Below, piece by piece: positions 25,932-34,705 of a DNA stretch of 60,037 nt. Source of the stretch: Phytohabitans sp036906915. Lineage in GTDB: Bacteria > Actinomycetota > Actinomycetes > Mycobacteriales > Micromonosporaceae. The translations under genes and the position numbers were made by a program. Position 1 is the first letter of the stretch. Each line of letters starts with the position of its first letter. Location of the stretch: assembly GCF_036906915.1 (NCBI RefSeq), contig NZ_JBAKHX010000048.1, positions 1-60,037 of the forward strand, read 5' to 3'. The notes under the pieces are model-generated. The model searched no databases and was not told the origin of the DNA. It saw nothing but the letters and a program-made list of their open reading frames with translations.

Positions 25932-28295
25932 ATGTCCGACATCGAAAAGGCGCTCGCCGCTCTCGACCTGGAAACCAAGGTCAAGCTCCTGTCCGGCAAG
26001 GACTTCTGGACGCTACCGGCGGTGCCGGAGATCGGTCTGCGTTCGCTCGTGATGTCCGACGGCCCCATCGGGGTACGCGGCATCGGTTGGACGCCGGACG
26101 ACCCGTCGATCGCGCTGCCGAGCCCGACCGCGCTCGCCGCCACCTGGGATCCCGACCTTGCCCGCACCGCCGGCCGCCTGCTCGGTCAGGAGGCCCGCCG
26201 CAAGGGCGTGCACGTGCTCCTCGCGCCCACCGTCAACCTGCACCGCAGCCCACTCGGCGGCCGGCACTTCGAGTGCTACTCCGAAGACCCGCTACTGACC
26301 GCCCGGATCGGCGTCCAGTACGTGCTCGGCGTGCAGGACCAGGGCGTCGGCACCACCGTCAAACACTTCGTGTGCAACGACTCCGAGACCGACCGGTTCA
26401 CTGTGGACGTGCGCGTCGGCGAGCGGGTGCTGCGCGAGCTGTACCTGGCGCCGTTCGAGGCGATCGTCGAGGCCGGCGCGTGGGGCGTGATGGCGGCGTA
26501 CAACAGCGTCAACGGCTTCACCATGACCGAGCACGACCAGTTGCAGAACGGCGTGCTCAAGCGCGAATGGGGCTTCGACGGCTTCATCGTCTCCGACTGG
26601 ACCGCTGCCCGCAGCACCGAAGCCAGCGCGTGCGGCGGCCTCGACGTGGTCATGCCGGCCGTCGGTGACCCGTGGGGCTACGACCTGGTCGCCGCCGTGC
26701 GCGCCGGCACCGTCCCGGAAGAGGTGATCGACGACAAGGTGCGCCGGGTGCTGCGGCTCGCCGCCCGGGTGGGCGCGCTCGGTGACGGTCCTCGCCCCGC
26801 GGTGTCATCTCTCGTCGGTGCCGTGGTAGCCCGCGAGATCGCCACGCGGTCGTTCGTGCTGGCCCGAAACGACAACGTGCTCCCGCTGGACGCGGGCGCG
26901 CTCCGCCGGGTGGCCGTGTCCGGAGCGCTCGCCGTGGACGCCCGGGTACAGGGCGGAGGCAGCGCACAGGTGTACCCGCCGTACATCGTGTCCCCCCTCG
27001 ACGGGCTCACCGCCGCGCTCCCCGGTGCCGACGTGTCGTACACGATCGGCGCCGACCCGCGCCGCAGGGTGCCCGCCGCGACCGCTCCACAGTGGAGCGA
27101 CATCGTCGCGACGCTGCGCGCCGAAGACGGCCGCGAGCTGTATCGCACGCCTCTTCACACCGCGACCGTACGGTGGATGGGCGACCCGCCGCCCGGCGTC
27201 GACCCGTACGAGCTGGCCACGATCGAGCTGACCGCGCGGCTGACCCCGGCCACCGGTGGCACGCATCAGCTCGCGATCGTCGGGTTCGGCGAGTTCACGC
27301 TCAGCGCCGCCGACGCCGTGGTTTTCGAAGGCCCTGTGTACCGCGAAGACGACCCGGCGTTGGTGTTCCTGTCGTCGGAGGAGCGGCGGTTCCCGGTCGA
27401 ACTCACCGCTGGCGAGCCGGTCGACGTGACGCTCACCCAGCGTGTGACCATGCCAGGCTTCGTATCGTTCACCCTCGGTCACACCCCACCCAGTGGCACC
27501 CCCGAAGAGTTGCTCGACGAGGCGGCCCGCGCCGCCGCATCCGCCGATGTGGCCGTGGTCGTCGTGGGCACCACCGAAGAGGTCGAGTCCGAAGGCTTCG
27601 ACCGCAAGACGCTCGCGCTCCCCGGCCGCCAGGACGAGCTCGTCTCCCGGGTCGCTGCCGCCAACCCGCGCACCGTCGTCGTGGTCAACGCCGGCTCGCC
27701 TGTGCTGATGCCCTGGGCCGACGAGGTGGCGGCGATCCTGCTCACCTGGTTCCCCGGTCAGGAGGCGGGAGCCGCCCTGGCCGACGTCCTGCTGGGCGTG
27801 GCAGAGCCCGGCGGGCGGCTGCCCACCACCTGGCCCCGCCACGCCGAAGACATACCTGTCCTTTCGACCCGGCCGGTCGACGGCGCACTGCCGTACGACG
27901 AGGGCGTGTTCGTGGGGTACCGCGGGTGGCGGGCCGAGCCACTCTTCCCGTTCGGGCACGGGCTGGGCTACACGACGTGGGCGTACGAGTCACTGTCCAT
28001 CGAGGACACCGACGCGGTCGTGGTGGTACGCAACACGGGCACGCGCCCGGGCCGCGAGGTCGTCCAGATCTACGTGGCCCCCGAAACCCCCGACCCGGAG
28101 CGTCCGGAACGCTGGCTGGCCGGCTTCGCGACTGCGGCAGCCGCACCGGGTTCGACCGCCACCGTGCGCATACCCCTCCCCGACCGCGCATTCCAGATCT
28201 GGCGCGACGGCTGGCACCTCGTTCCCGGCGCGTACCGCGTAGAGGCCTCCCACTCCCTACCCGACCCCCGCCTGACAACCCCCCTCCTCCGCTAG
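25932..28295 (+). CDS. Glycoside hydrolase family 3 beta-glucosidase-type enzyme
   Basis: A 787-residue GH3 enzyme with no signal peptide, so probably cytoplasmic and acting on imported oligosaccharides or glycosides. The N-terminal TIM-like domain has LMSDGP-type VMSDGPIGVRG, KHF at 144-146 and the nucleophile Asp222 in GFDGFIVSDWTA. The second GH3 domain begins near 290 and is interrupted at about 370-510 by an insert resembling PA14 (LYRTPLHTATVRWMGDPPPG). It resumes with VAVVVVGTTEEVESEGFDRKTLALPGRQDEL. A fibronectin-III-like domain ends the protein. The PA14 insert suggests short-oligosaccharide specificity. It is probably lineage-specific. Confidence 0.93.
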   Translation: MSDIEKALAALDLETKVKLLSGKDFWTLPAVPEIGLRSLVMSDGPIGVRGIGWTPDDPSIALPSPTALAATWDPDLARTAGRLLGQEARRKGVHVLLAPTVNLHRSPLGGRHFECYSEDPLLTARIGVQYVLGVQDQGVGTTVKHFVCNDSETDRFTVDVRVGERVLRELYLAPFEAIVEAGAWGVMAAYNSVNGFTMTEHDQLQNGVLKREWGFDGFIVSDWTAARSTEASACGGLDVVMPAVGDPWGYDLVAAVRAGTVPEEVIDDKVRRVLRLAARVGALGDGPRPAVSSLVGAVVAREIATRSFVLARNDNVLPLDAGALRRVAVSGALAVDARVQGGGSAQVYPPYIVSPLDGLTAALPGADVSYTIGADPRRRVPAATAPQWSDIVATLRAEDGRELYRTPLHTATVRWMGDPPPGVDPYELATIELTARLTPATGGTHQLAIVGFGEFTLSAADAVVFEGPVYREDDPALVFLSSEERRFPVELTAGEPVDVTLTQRVTMPGFVSFTLGHTPPSGTPEELLDEAARAAASADVAVVVVGTTEEVESEGFDRKTLALPGRQDELVSRVAAANPRTVVVVNAGSPVLMPWADEVAAILLTWFPGQEAGAALADVLLGVAEPGGRLPTTWPRHAEDIPVLSTRPVDGALPYDEGVFVGYRGWRAEPLFPFGHGLGYTTWAYESLSIEDTDAVVVVRNTGTRPGREVVQIYVAPETPDPERPERWLAGFATAAAAPGSTATVRIPLPDRAFQIWRDGWHLVPGAYRVEASHSLPDPRLTTPLLR

Positions 28296-28342
28296 CCCTG
28301 CCTCGCCCGCGCGCCCGCACCCTTCCGTCGCCCCTTTCCATC

Positions 28343-28418
28343 GATCAAGGCCAAACGCACGCGGTTTGATCTCTTTTCCACGTGCGTTTGCCCTTGATCG
28401 ATGCGGCTGGCCTTGATC
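28343..28418 (+). repeat. 76-bp 3'-end hairpin element, copy C
   Basis: Arms 28343-28364 and 28378-28399, loop TTTGATCTCTTTT at 28365-28377, 11-base spacer, CCTTGATC at 28411-28418. The arms have two non-pairing differences. It stands 47 bp past the GH3 stop, in that gene's sense, after a C/T-rich stretch. Confidence 0.92.
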
Positions 28419-28579
28419 GATGGCAGGGCGGCCGCGGGGTGCCCGCGGGACGCGCGGCGTGTCCGCCGCCACGCCCCACCCCGCGCGAGCTCCCCGCAGC
28501 GAACGCGGGCGGCGCCGGGATGAGGAGACGCGGCCTGGTGAGGCGCAGTGGGATCGCGACGACCCTGGCGCCGCGCGAC

Positions 28580-28655
28580 GATCAAGGAGATTCGCATCGA
28601 TCAAGGGCAAACGCACGCGGTTTAGAGATCGAACCACGTGCGTTTGCCCTTGATC
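28580..28655 (-). repeat. 76-bp 3'-end hairpin element, copy D
   Basis: GATCAAGG at 28580-28587, 11-base spacer, arm 28599-28620, loop 28621-28633, arm 28634-28655. In minus-strand sense the loop is TTCGATCTCTAAA and the only arm difference is a T·G wobble. It faces the rsmE 3' end, from which the tandem array at 28661 separates it. Confidence 0.92.
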
Positions 28656-28660
28656 GACGG

Positions 28661-28813
28661 CACGGGGCGCGGCGCGCAGCGCCACAGCACGGGGCGCGGC
28701 GCGCAGCGCCACAGCACGGGGCGCGGCGCGCAGCGCCACAGCACGGGGCGCGCGGGAAGCGCCACAGCACGGGGCGCACGGGAAGCGCCACAGCACGGGG
28801 CGCACGGGAAGCG
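28661..28813. repeat. GC-rich 26/27-bp tandem array
   Basis: There are three identical 27-bp units starting CACGGGGCGCGGCGCGCAGC (28661, 28688, 28715). Two 26-bp variants with CGGGAAGCG in the middle follow (28742, 28768), then a partial sixth from 28794. Each of the first three contains a small GGCGC/GCGCC hairpin. The array touches element D and lies before the rsmE stop. The 560-bp stretch 28296-28855 otherwise holds only elements C and D and unremarkable GC-rich DNA between them; I see no gene. Confidence 0.93.
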
Positions 28814-28855
28814 GGCGCGGCGCCAGAATGCGCGGGAGCGGGGAGTGGGGTGGTG

Positions 28856-29566
28856 TTACCAGCGGGCCAGGCGAGTGGCCAGGACGGCGAGGGCGGCTAC
28901 GCCTGCTGTTGAGGTGCGGAGGACGGTGTCGCCCAGGCGGACCGGAACGGCGCCCGCGGATTCGAACACTGACAGTTCCTCCGGAGCTATGCCGCCCTCG
29001 GGGCCCACGACCAGGGCGATCTCGCCGGTCGCCGGCAGGTCGATCGTGGAGAGGCGGGCGGTCGCCTCCTCGTGGAGTACGAATGTTGCCCTGGTCGCCG
29101 CCTCGCGGGTGGAAGCGGGCGGCGCGACCACGGGCAGCCACGCGCGCCGGGCCTGTTTCGCAGCCTCGCGGGCTGTCGCCGCCCACTTTTCGTGCGCGCG
29201 GGTGCCTCGCTCGCCGCGCCACTGCACCACGGAACGGGCAGCCGCCCAGGGGACGATCTCGTCGACCCCGACCTCGGTCATCGCCTGCACGGCCAGCTCT
29301 CCACGGTCACCCTTGGCGATGCCCTGGATCACCACCAGGCGCGGGTCGGGCGGCTGGGCGTACACCTTGGAGGTGATCGTCAGGTCGAGCGTGCCTCGGC
29401 CGACGGCCCGGACCACCGCGGTCGCGATGCCCCCGCGCCCGTCGGCGAGCAGCAATTCCTCGCCGACCCGCAGCCGTTGGACGGTGGCCGCGTGATGGCC
29501 CTCAGGCCCATCGAGGACGAAGGAACCGGAGGGCAGCGACGCGACCAGGAAGAGCGGCGCGCTCAA
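28856..29566 (-). CDS. rsmE: 16S rRNA m3U1498 methyltransferase RsmE
   Basis: A 236-residue SPOUT-class methyltransferase that methylates U1498 of 16S rRNA. It has an N-terminal PUA-like domain (HHAATVQRLRVGEELLLADGRGG). The knotted C-terminal domain shows QGIAKGDRGELAVQAMTEVGVDEIVPW, the S-adenosylmethionine loop LVVGPEGGIAPEEL, and LGDTVLRTSTAGVAALAVLA. It follows dnaJ and hrcA on the same strand, as in mycobacteria (Rv2372c-Rv2374c). Confidence 0.95.
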   Translation of the reverse strand: MSAPLFLVASLPSGSFVLDGPEGHHAATVQRLRVGEELLLADGRGGIATAVVRAVGRGTLDLTITSKVYAQPPDPRLVVIQGIAKGDRGELAVQAMTEVGVDEIVPWAAARSVVQWRGERGTRAHEKWAATAREAAKQARRAWLPVVAPPASTREAATRATFVLHEEATARLSTIDLPATGEIALVVGPEGGIAPEELSVFESAGAVPVRLGDTVLRTSTAGVAALAVLATRLARW

Positions 29567-29618
29567 GCGGGGGCCCCGCAGAAATGCGCAGCGCAGCGCA
29601 GCATTTTCGTGGGGTGCT

Positions 29619-30773
29619 TCAAGCGTGGCCGTTGAAGGCGTCGCGGACCCGGGAGAAGAATCCGCCCTGCTTGCTCAGCTCGGCGACCTCTTCGCCGCGG
29701 GTCTTCGCGAACTCGCGCAGGATCCGCTCCTGTTCGGGGTCGAGCTTGGTGGGCGTGCGGACGTCGAGGTGCACGAAGAGGTCGCCGCGCCCGGTGCCGC
29801 GCAGGTGGGGCACGCCGCGGGCGCGCAGCCGCAGGGTCGCGCCGGGCTGGGTGCCGGGTTTGACGTCGAGCTGCTCTTCGCTGTCGAGGGTCTTGATGGT
29901 CAGCCGGGTGCCGAGGGCGGCGGCGGTCATCGGGACGGTGACGCGACAGTGCAGGTCGTCGCCCTTGCGGGAGTAGACGTCGTGCGGCCGCTCGTGGATC
30001 TCGACGTACAGGTCGCCGGCCGTGCCGCCGCCGGGGCCGACCTCGCCCTGCTGGGCCAGGCGGATGCGCATGCCGTCTTCGACGCCGGCCGGGATCTTGA
30101 CGGTGAGCGAGCGGCGGGTGCGGACCCGGCCGTCGCCGGCGCAGGTGGGGCAGGCGTGCGGGATGACCGTGCCGTATCCCTGGCAGACGGAGCAGGGCCG
30201 GGACGAGACGACCTGGCCGAGGAACGTGCGCTGGACGGACTGCACCTCGCCGCGCCCGCCGCACGCCTCGCAGGTAGCGAGGTGGGTGCCGGCCGCGGTG
30301 CCGGCGCCGGCGCAGGTGGTGCAGAGCACGGCCGTGTCGACGGTGATAGGCGCCTCGACGCCGAACGCGGTCTCGGTGAGCTCGAGTTCGAGCCGGAGGA
30401 TCGCGTCGGCGCCGGGCCGGGTGCGCGAGCGGGGCCCGCGGGTGGCACCGGCCGTGCCGAAGAACGCGTCCATGATGTCCTGGAAACCGACGAACGGTCC
30501 GGCACCTGGGCCGCCACCGCCCGGCCCGCCGCCACCGGGCGCGAGCGGGTCGCCACCGAGGTCGACGATCTGCCGCTTCTGGTCGTCGGAGAGCACCTCG
30601 TAGGCGGCGTTGATGTCCTTGAACTTCTCGTGCGCTTCCGGGTCCGGGTTGACATCCGGGTGGTACTGGCGGGCCAGCTTCCGGTAGGCGCGCTTGATCT
30701 CGTCGTCGGAGGCGTCCCGGTTTACACCGAGAATCCCGTAGTAGTCCTTGGCCACTGCGTTCCGTGTCCTCAT
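29619..30773 (-). CDS. dnaJ: Chaperone DnaJ (DnaJ2 type)
   Basis: A 384-residue Hsp40 that stimulates DnaK. J domain with HPD at 38-40, then a Gly-rich linker (GGGGPGGGGPGAG) and a cysteine-rich zinc domain with four CxxCxGxG-type motifs (CTTCAGAG, CEACGGRG, CSVCQGYG, CPTCAGDG). The C-terminal substrate domains end SKQGGFFSRVRDAFNGHA. The linked hrcA upstream and the lack of grpE/dnaK mark it as the second actinobacterial dnaJ. A GTG at 30755 gives the more usual N-terminus VAKDYYGILGV and may be the true start. Confidence 0.95.
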   Translation of the reverse strand: MRTRNAVAKDYYGILGVNRDASDDEIKRAYRKLARQYHPDVNPDPEAHEKFKDINAAYEVLSDDQKRQIVDLGGDPLAPGGGGPGGGGPGAGPFVGFQDIMDAFFGTAGATRGPRSRTRPGADAILRLELELTETAFGVEAPITVDTAVLCTTCAGAGTAAGTHLATCEACGGRGEVQSVQRTFLGQVVSSRPCSVCQGYGTVIPHACPTCAGDGRVRTRRSLTVKIPAGVEDGMRIRLAQQGEVGPGGGTAGDLYVEIHERPHDVYSRKGDDLHCRVTVPMTAAALGTRLTIKTLDSEEQLDVKPGTQPGATLRLRARGVPHLRGTGRGDLFVHLDVRTPTKLDPEQERILREFAKTRGEEVAELSKQGGFFSRVRDAFNGHA

Positions 30774-30811
30774 GTCGTTCGCGCTATCCCCGGGCCGTCC
30801 GTAAATACTGC

Positions 30812-31834
30812 CTAGTTGTTGCCCAGCAGCTCGCCCACGTAGCGTGCCACGGCGCGCACGGTAGCGATGGTGCCGGGGTAGTCCATTCTGGTCGGCCCCA
30901 GCACACCCAGGCTGCCAACGATCGTGACGCCTGGGCCGTAGCCGGTGCTGACAACCGAGGTGGACCGCAGGTTGTCGATCTCGTTTTCGTCGCCGATGCG
31001 CACCCGCAGGGTGCTCGCGTCAACCTCACCGAGCAGCTTGAGCAGGATGACCTCCTCCTCCAACGCCTCCAGGATCGGACGCAACGAGCCCTGGAAGTCC
31101 AGAAGGCTACCCCGAGTCAGGTTAGCCCGTCCGGCCAACGCGATGCGCTCTTCGTGCCGTTCGACAAGTGTCTCTAGCAACACACTGGCCAATGTCGCCA
31201 TCGTGCCGCGGATATCCGGGGCAACCTCGTCGACCAGAGCTTGCACCAGAGGCGGAGTGTCGGAAAGCCGCTTGCCCACGAGCTTTTCGTTGACCATGCG
31301 GCGCAGGTCGGACACGGCCTCGTCAGGCACCGGGCCAGGCAGTTCGACGAGCCGCTGCTCGACCCGGCCCGTGTCGACGATCATGACGAGCATCAGGCGG
31401 GTGGTCGAGATCGGCACCAGCTCGAGGTGGCGCACCGAGGAGCGGGCCAGGCTGGGGTACTGCACGACCGCGACCTGGCGGGTGAGCTGAGCGAGCAGGC
31501 GCACGGTGCGGTGCACGACGTCGTCGAGGTCGAGGGCGCCGGCGAGGAACCGCTCGATGGCCCGGCGCTCGGCCGGGCTCAGCGGCTTGATCCGGGACAG
31601 CCGGTCGACGAAGAGCCGGTAGCCGAGGTCGGTAGGCACCCGGCCGGCGCTGGTGTGGGGCTGCCGGATGTAGCCCTCCTCTTCGAGGACGGCCATGTCG
31701 TTGCGAACCGTCGCCGGAGACACGCCGAGGTTGTGCCGCTCGACCAGCGCCTTGCTGCCGACCGGCTCCTGGGTGGCCACGTAGTCTTCGACGATCGCCC
31801 GCAGGACGTCGAGTTTGCGCTCGTCGAGACTCAT
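30812..31834 (-). CDS. hrcA: Heat-inducible transcription repressor HrcA
   Basis: A 340-residue repressor. The ATG at 31834 follows GGAGGTGAT. Winged helix at 1-80: LDVLRAIVEDYVATQEPVGSKALVERHNLGVSPATVRNDMAVLEEEGYIRQPHTSAGRVPTD. A GAF-like dimerisation domain follows, ending SLGVLGPTRMDYPGTIATVRAVARYVGELL, the family signature. HrcA binds CIRCE operators and shuts off heat-shock operons; its own operator is at 31888-31914, so hrcA-dnaJ is probably autoregulated. Confidence 0.96.
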   Translation of the reverse strand: MSLDERKLDVLRAIVEDYVATQEPVGSKALVERHNLGVSPATVRNDMAVLEEEGYIRQPHTSAGRVPTDLGYRLFVDRLSRIKPLSPAERRAIERFLAGALDLDDVVHRTVRLLAQLTRQVAVVQYPSLARSSVRHLELVPISTTRLMLVMIVDTGRVEQRLVELPGPVPDEAVSDLRRMVNEKLVGKRLSDTPPLVQALVDEVAPDIRGTMATLASVLLETLVERHEERIALAGRANLTRGSLLDFQGSLRPILEALEEEVILLKLLGEVDASTLRVRIGDENEIDNLRSTSVVSTGYGPGVTIVGSLGVLGPTRMDYPGTIATVRAVARYVGELLGNN

Positions 31835-31887
31835 ATCACCTCCTGCGGCCCAGGCACGGCGATCCGGCCGGGACCGGCCGGATATCG

Positions 31888-31914
31888 CTGGCACTCGACT
31901 GTAACGAGTGCCAG
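31888..31914. promoter_or_regulatory. CIRCE operator for HrcA
   Basis: CTGGCACTC, nine bases, then its exact reverse complement. This is the CIRCE layout, with the outer positions changed from TTAG to CTGG. It lies about 54 bp before the hrcA start and is expected to overlap the hrcA-dnaJ promoter. Confidence 0.9.
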
Positions 31915-32022
31915 TCTACGTCGCACCCCCCAACCTCGCGATGATCACTTTGGGCATAATGTCCATGACTGGACGTGTGTGTTGTCTGGCGCAGGTTGAT
32001 CGATGCCCCTACCGTGACCTGC

Positions 32023-32601
32023 ATGACCGAAGCACCTCGCCCTCCTGGAGAGAGTGATCCCACCTCTCCACCGACACCCCCAGCGTCCTATTCGATGCCG
32101 GGCGAGGATCCCTCTCCCGGCCAAGTTCCGCCGCCCGCGGCGGAACCGCCACCACCCTTCAGTGGGGCTGGCTATCCGCCACCCCAGCAGCCCGGCTATC
32201 CACCACAGGGCCCGCCACCGGGCGCCTACTACAGCGGTCCGCCGCCTGCCGGCTACGCGAACAACGACGAAAAGACCTGGGCGCTCGTCGCCCACTTCGG
32301 TGGCGCCGCCGGCGCGCTGATCGGCGGCGGCACGCTTGGTTGGGTGGGGCCCCTCGTGGCGCTGCTCGCCAAGGGCAACCAGTCGCCCACGGTGCGGGCC
32401 CACGCGATCGCCGCGCTCAACTTCCAGCTGCTGTGGTCGATCATCACGGTCGTCTGCTGGATCCTGGCATGTGCCCTGATCGGCTTCATCCTCGCCCCGA
32501 TCGCGACGATCATCGCGATCGTCTTCGGGATCATCGGCGGTGTGAAGGCCAACGACGGCCAGCTCTACCGGTACCCGATGAGCGCACCCTTCGTGAAGTG
32601 A
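32023..32601 (+). CDS. DUF4870 domain membrane protein
   Basis: A 192-residue protein. The N-terminal 85 residues are a Pro/Tyr/Gly-rich cytoplasmic tail (GYPPPQQPGYPPQGPPPGAYYS). The DUF4870 domain follows with DEKTWALVAHFGGAAGALIGGGTLGWVGPLVALLAKG, the conserved HAIAALNFQLLWSIITVVCWILACALIGFILAPIATIIAIVFGIIGGVKAN, and three predicted membrane segments. The function of DUF4870 is not known. The ATG at 32023 is the first in frame that precedes a natural N-terminus (MTEAPRPPGE). Confidence 0.88.
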   Translation: MTEAPRPPGESDPTSPPTPPASYSMPGEDPSPGQVPPPAAEPPPPFSGAGYPPPQQPGYPPQGPPPGAYYSGPPPAGYANNDEKTWALVAHFGGAAGALIGGGTLGWVGPLVALLAKGNQSPTVRAHAIAALNFQLLWSIITVVCWILACALIGFILAPIATIIAIVFGIIGGVKANDGQLYRYPMSAPFVK

Positions 32602-32632
32602 GACGTGCGGCCCGGGTTTTCGGACCCGGGCC

Positions 32633-33832
32633 TCACGGCAGCAGGTCGCGCACTACCGCGTCGGCCAGCAGTCGGCCGCGGAGCGTCAGCACGACCCGGC
32701 CGTCGTGCTCTTCCAGAAGGCCCTCCGCCACTTTCTGGACAGCGGCTGCCCGCCCGCCGGCATCCAAGCTGGCGAGCGAGATCCCCGACGCCAGCCGCAA
32801 CCGCAGCATCACGTCTTCCACATGGCGGTCGGCGTCGGTGAGGATCTCCCGCCCGTGGCCCGGCGAGACGCCAGCCGCCAGGCGAGACGCGTAGCTCGAC
32901 GGGTGCTTGACGTTCCACCAGCGGACGCCGCCGACGTGGCTGTGCGCGCCCGGCCCGAGACCCCACCAGTCGCCGCCGGTCCAGTAGAGCAGGTTGTGCC
33001 GGCAGCGGGCGTCCGCGCTCGTCGCCCAGTTCGACACCTCATACCAGGAGAAACCGGCCGCGTCGAGGGCGGCCTCCGCGGCCAGATAACGGTCCGCGGC
33101 CACGTCGTCCGACGGGTACGCCAGCTCACCGCGCCGCATCCGAGTGGCGAGCCGGGTGCCGTCCTCCACGATCAACGCGTACGCGCTCACGTGGTCGACT
33201 CCCGCACCGACCGCCGCCGCCAGCGACGCCGCGAAATCGTCGCCGGACTCCCCCGGCGTGCCGTAGATCAGGTCCAGGTTGACGTGGTCGAAACCGGCAT
33301 CGCGTGCCTCCAGCGCCGCGGCCCGCGCACGGCCCGGCGTGTGCCGCCTGTCGAGCACCTGCAGTACGCCCAGCGCGGCCGACTGCATGCCGAGGGAGAC
33401 CCGGGTGAACCCGGCCTTGCGCAGCCGGCCCAGCGACTGGGGCGTGACCGACTCGGGGTTTGCCTCGGTGGTCACCTCGGCATCGCCTGCGAGGCCCCAG
33501 GTGCGATCGATCGCGTCCAGGATGCGGCCCAGGTCGTCCGGGTCCAGCAGCGTGGGGGTACCGCCGCCGAAGAACACCGTGTCGACACGCGCGGGCTTCA
33601 CGATGCGGCGGGCCAGCGCCAGCTCGGCGAGGACGGTGTCCGCGTACTGGTCCCGGCTCGCTCCCCCGCCCAGCTCAGCGGCGGTGTACGTGTTGAAGTC
33701 GCAGTACCCGCACCGGCTGGCGCAGAACGGCACGTGCACGTACACGCCGAAGCCCCGGCCGGTGAGCGCGGTGCCGTCGGGGAGCGCGCCATCGGCCGGT
33801 ACGGCCTCACCGTCTGGGAGCTGACCTGCCAC
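32633..33832 (-). CDS. hemW: Radical SAM protein HemW
   Basis: A 399-residue member of the HemN/HemW family. The [4Fe-4S] ligands are Cys37, Cys41 and Cys44 in FCASRCGYCDF, followed by DTVFFGGGTPTLL, EANPESVTP, RVSLGMQS and DLIYGTPGES. The C-terminal HemN domain has EVSNWA and GPGAHSHV. HemW inserts or traffics heme; the absence of the extra N-terminal Cys and of the fourth HemN segment favours HemW over true coproporphyrinogen dehydrogenase. The GTG at 33832 is chosen. The frame stays open another 860 bp upstream, but that part is antisense to the enoyl-CoA hydratase gene. Confidence 0.93.
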   Translation of the reverse strand: MAGQLPDGEAVPADGALPDGTALTGRGFGVYVHVPFCASRCGYCDFNTYTAAELGGGASRDQYADTVLAELALARRIVKPARVDTVFFGGGTPTLLDPDDLGRILDAIDRTWGLAGDAEVTTEANPESVTPQSLGRLRKAGFTRVSLGMQSAALGVLQVLDRRHTPGRARAAALEARDAGFDHVNLDLIYGTPGESGDDFAASLAAAVGAGVDHVSAYALIVEDGTRLATRMRRGELAYPSDDVAADRYLAAEAALDAAGFSWYEVSNWATSADARCRHNLLYWTGGDWWGLGPGAHSHVGGVRWWNVKHPSSYASRLAAGVSPGHGREILTDADRHVEDVMLRLRLASGISLASLDAGGRAAAVQKVAEGLLEEHDGRVVLTLRGRLLADAVVRDLLP

Positions 33833-33850
33833 GCCCTTTAGTCTGCCCGC

Positions 33851-34618
33851 ATGGCAGCAACGGAGCTGATACGGGTCGACCGGGCACGTGGCGTGGCGAC
33901 GCTCACCCTGGACTCCCCGCACAACCGCAACGCGCTCTCCACCCCGTTGATGACCCGGCTCCTCGCCGAGCTGGACTCGGCGGCGGCCGACGAGGCGGTA
34001 CGGGTGGTGGTGATCACGCACACCGGGCCGGTCTTCTGCTCCGGGGCGGACCTGTCGGAGACCGCCGCTGGCGTGGCACCCACCGGGCTGCTCTCGGACG
34101 TCCTCGCCGCCATCTGGGAGTCGCCCAAGCCGGTCGTGGCGAGGGTCGGCGGGGCGGCGCGGGCGGGCGGCCTCGGGCTCGTCGCGGCCGCCGACATCGC
34201 TATCTGTGCCGACGAGGCAACGTTCGCGTTCAGCGAGGTCCGCATCGGAGTGGTGCCGGCGATCATCTCGGGCACCGTGCTGCGCCGGCTGGCTCCGCGC
34301 GCGGCCGCCGAACTCTTCCTGACCGGTGACGTCTTCGACGGGCGCCGGGCGGCCGAGATCGGGCTCGTGACGGCCGCCGCGCCCGCCGAGGCTCTGGACG
34401 CCACGGTCGCCTCGTACTGCGGTGCCCTGCTGCGCGGCGGGCCGCTGGCGCTGGCCGGTACCAAAAAGGTTCTGCACCGGCCGCCGGCCGCTACGGTACG
34501 TGAAGATCTTGCGGATTTGGCCGCGCTTTCGGCCGAGTATTTCGGTTCTGACGAGGGGCGCGAGGGCGTACTGGCGTTTCGCGAGAAACGCGCTCCCCGC
34601 TGGGTACCCGACGAGTAA
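33851..34618 (+). CDS. Enoyl-CoA hydratase/isomerase family protein
   Basis: A 255-residue crotonase-fold protein. VDRARGVATLTLDSPHNRNALSTPLMTRL is the typical N-terminus. The oxyanion-hole segment is TGPVFCSGADLSE, and KPVVARVGGAARAGGLGLVAAADIAIC is the second. EVRIGVVPAIISG carries the Glu-like acid. The C-terminal helix ends FREKRAPRW. It could act in fatty-acid or polyketide-precursor catabolism. Divergent from hemW with an 18-bp gap between the start codons, so the two must share overlapping promoters. Confidence 0.9.
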   Translation: MAATELIRVDRARGVATLTLDSPHNRNALSTPLMTRLLAELDSAAADEAVRVVVITHTGPVFCSGADLSETAAGVAPTGLLSDVLAAIWESPKPVVARVGGAARAGGLGLVAAADIAICADEATFAFSEVRIGVVPAIISGTVLRRLAPRAAAELFLTGDVFDGRRAAEIGLVTAAAPAEALDATVASYCGALLRGGPLALAGTKKVLHRPPAATVREDLADLAALSAEYFGSDEGREGVLAFREKRAPRWVPDE

Positions 34619-34705
34619 CTCCCCTTTACGTGCCAAAGGACCCACAGGTACGGTCGCTTGTCGAATGTTGCGTACCCTGGACGCACGACTCATGTGGGGG
34701 TGACG

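Noticed and set aside
33833..34693. Long N-terminal extension of the hemW frame
   Set aside because: It is antisense to the enoyl-CoA hydratase gene and the radical SAM protein is complete from 33832.
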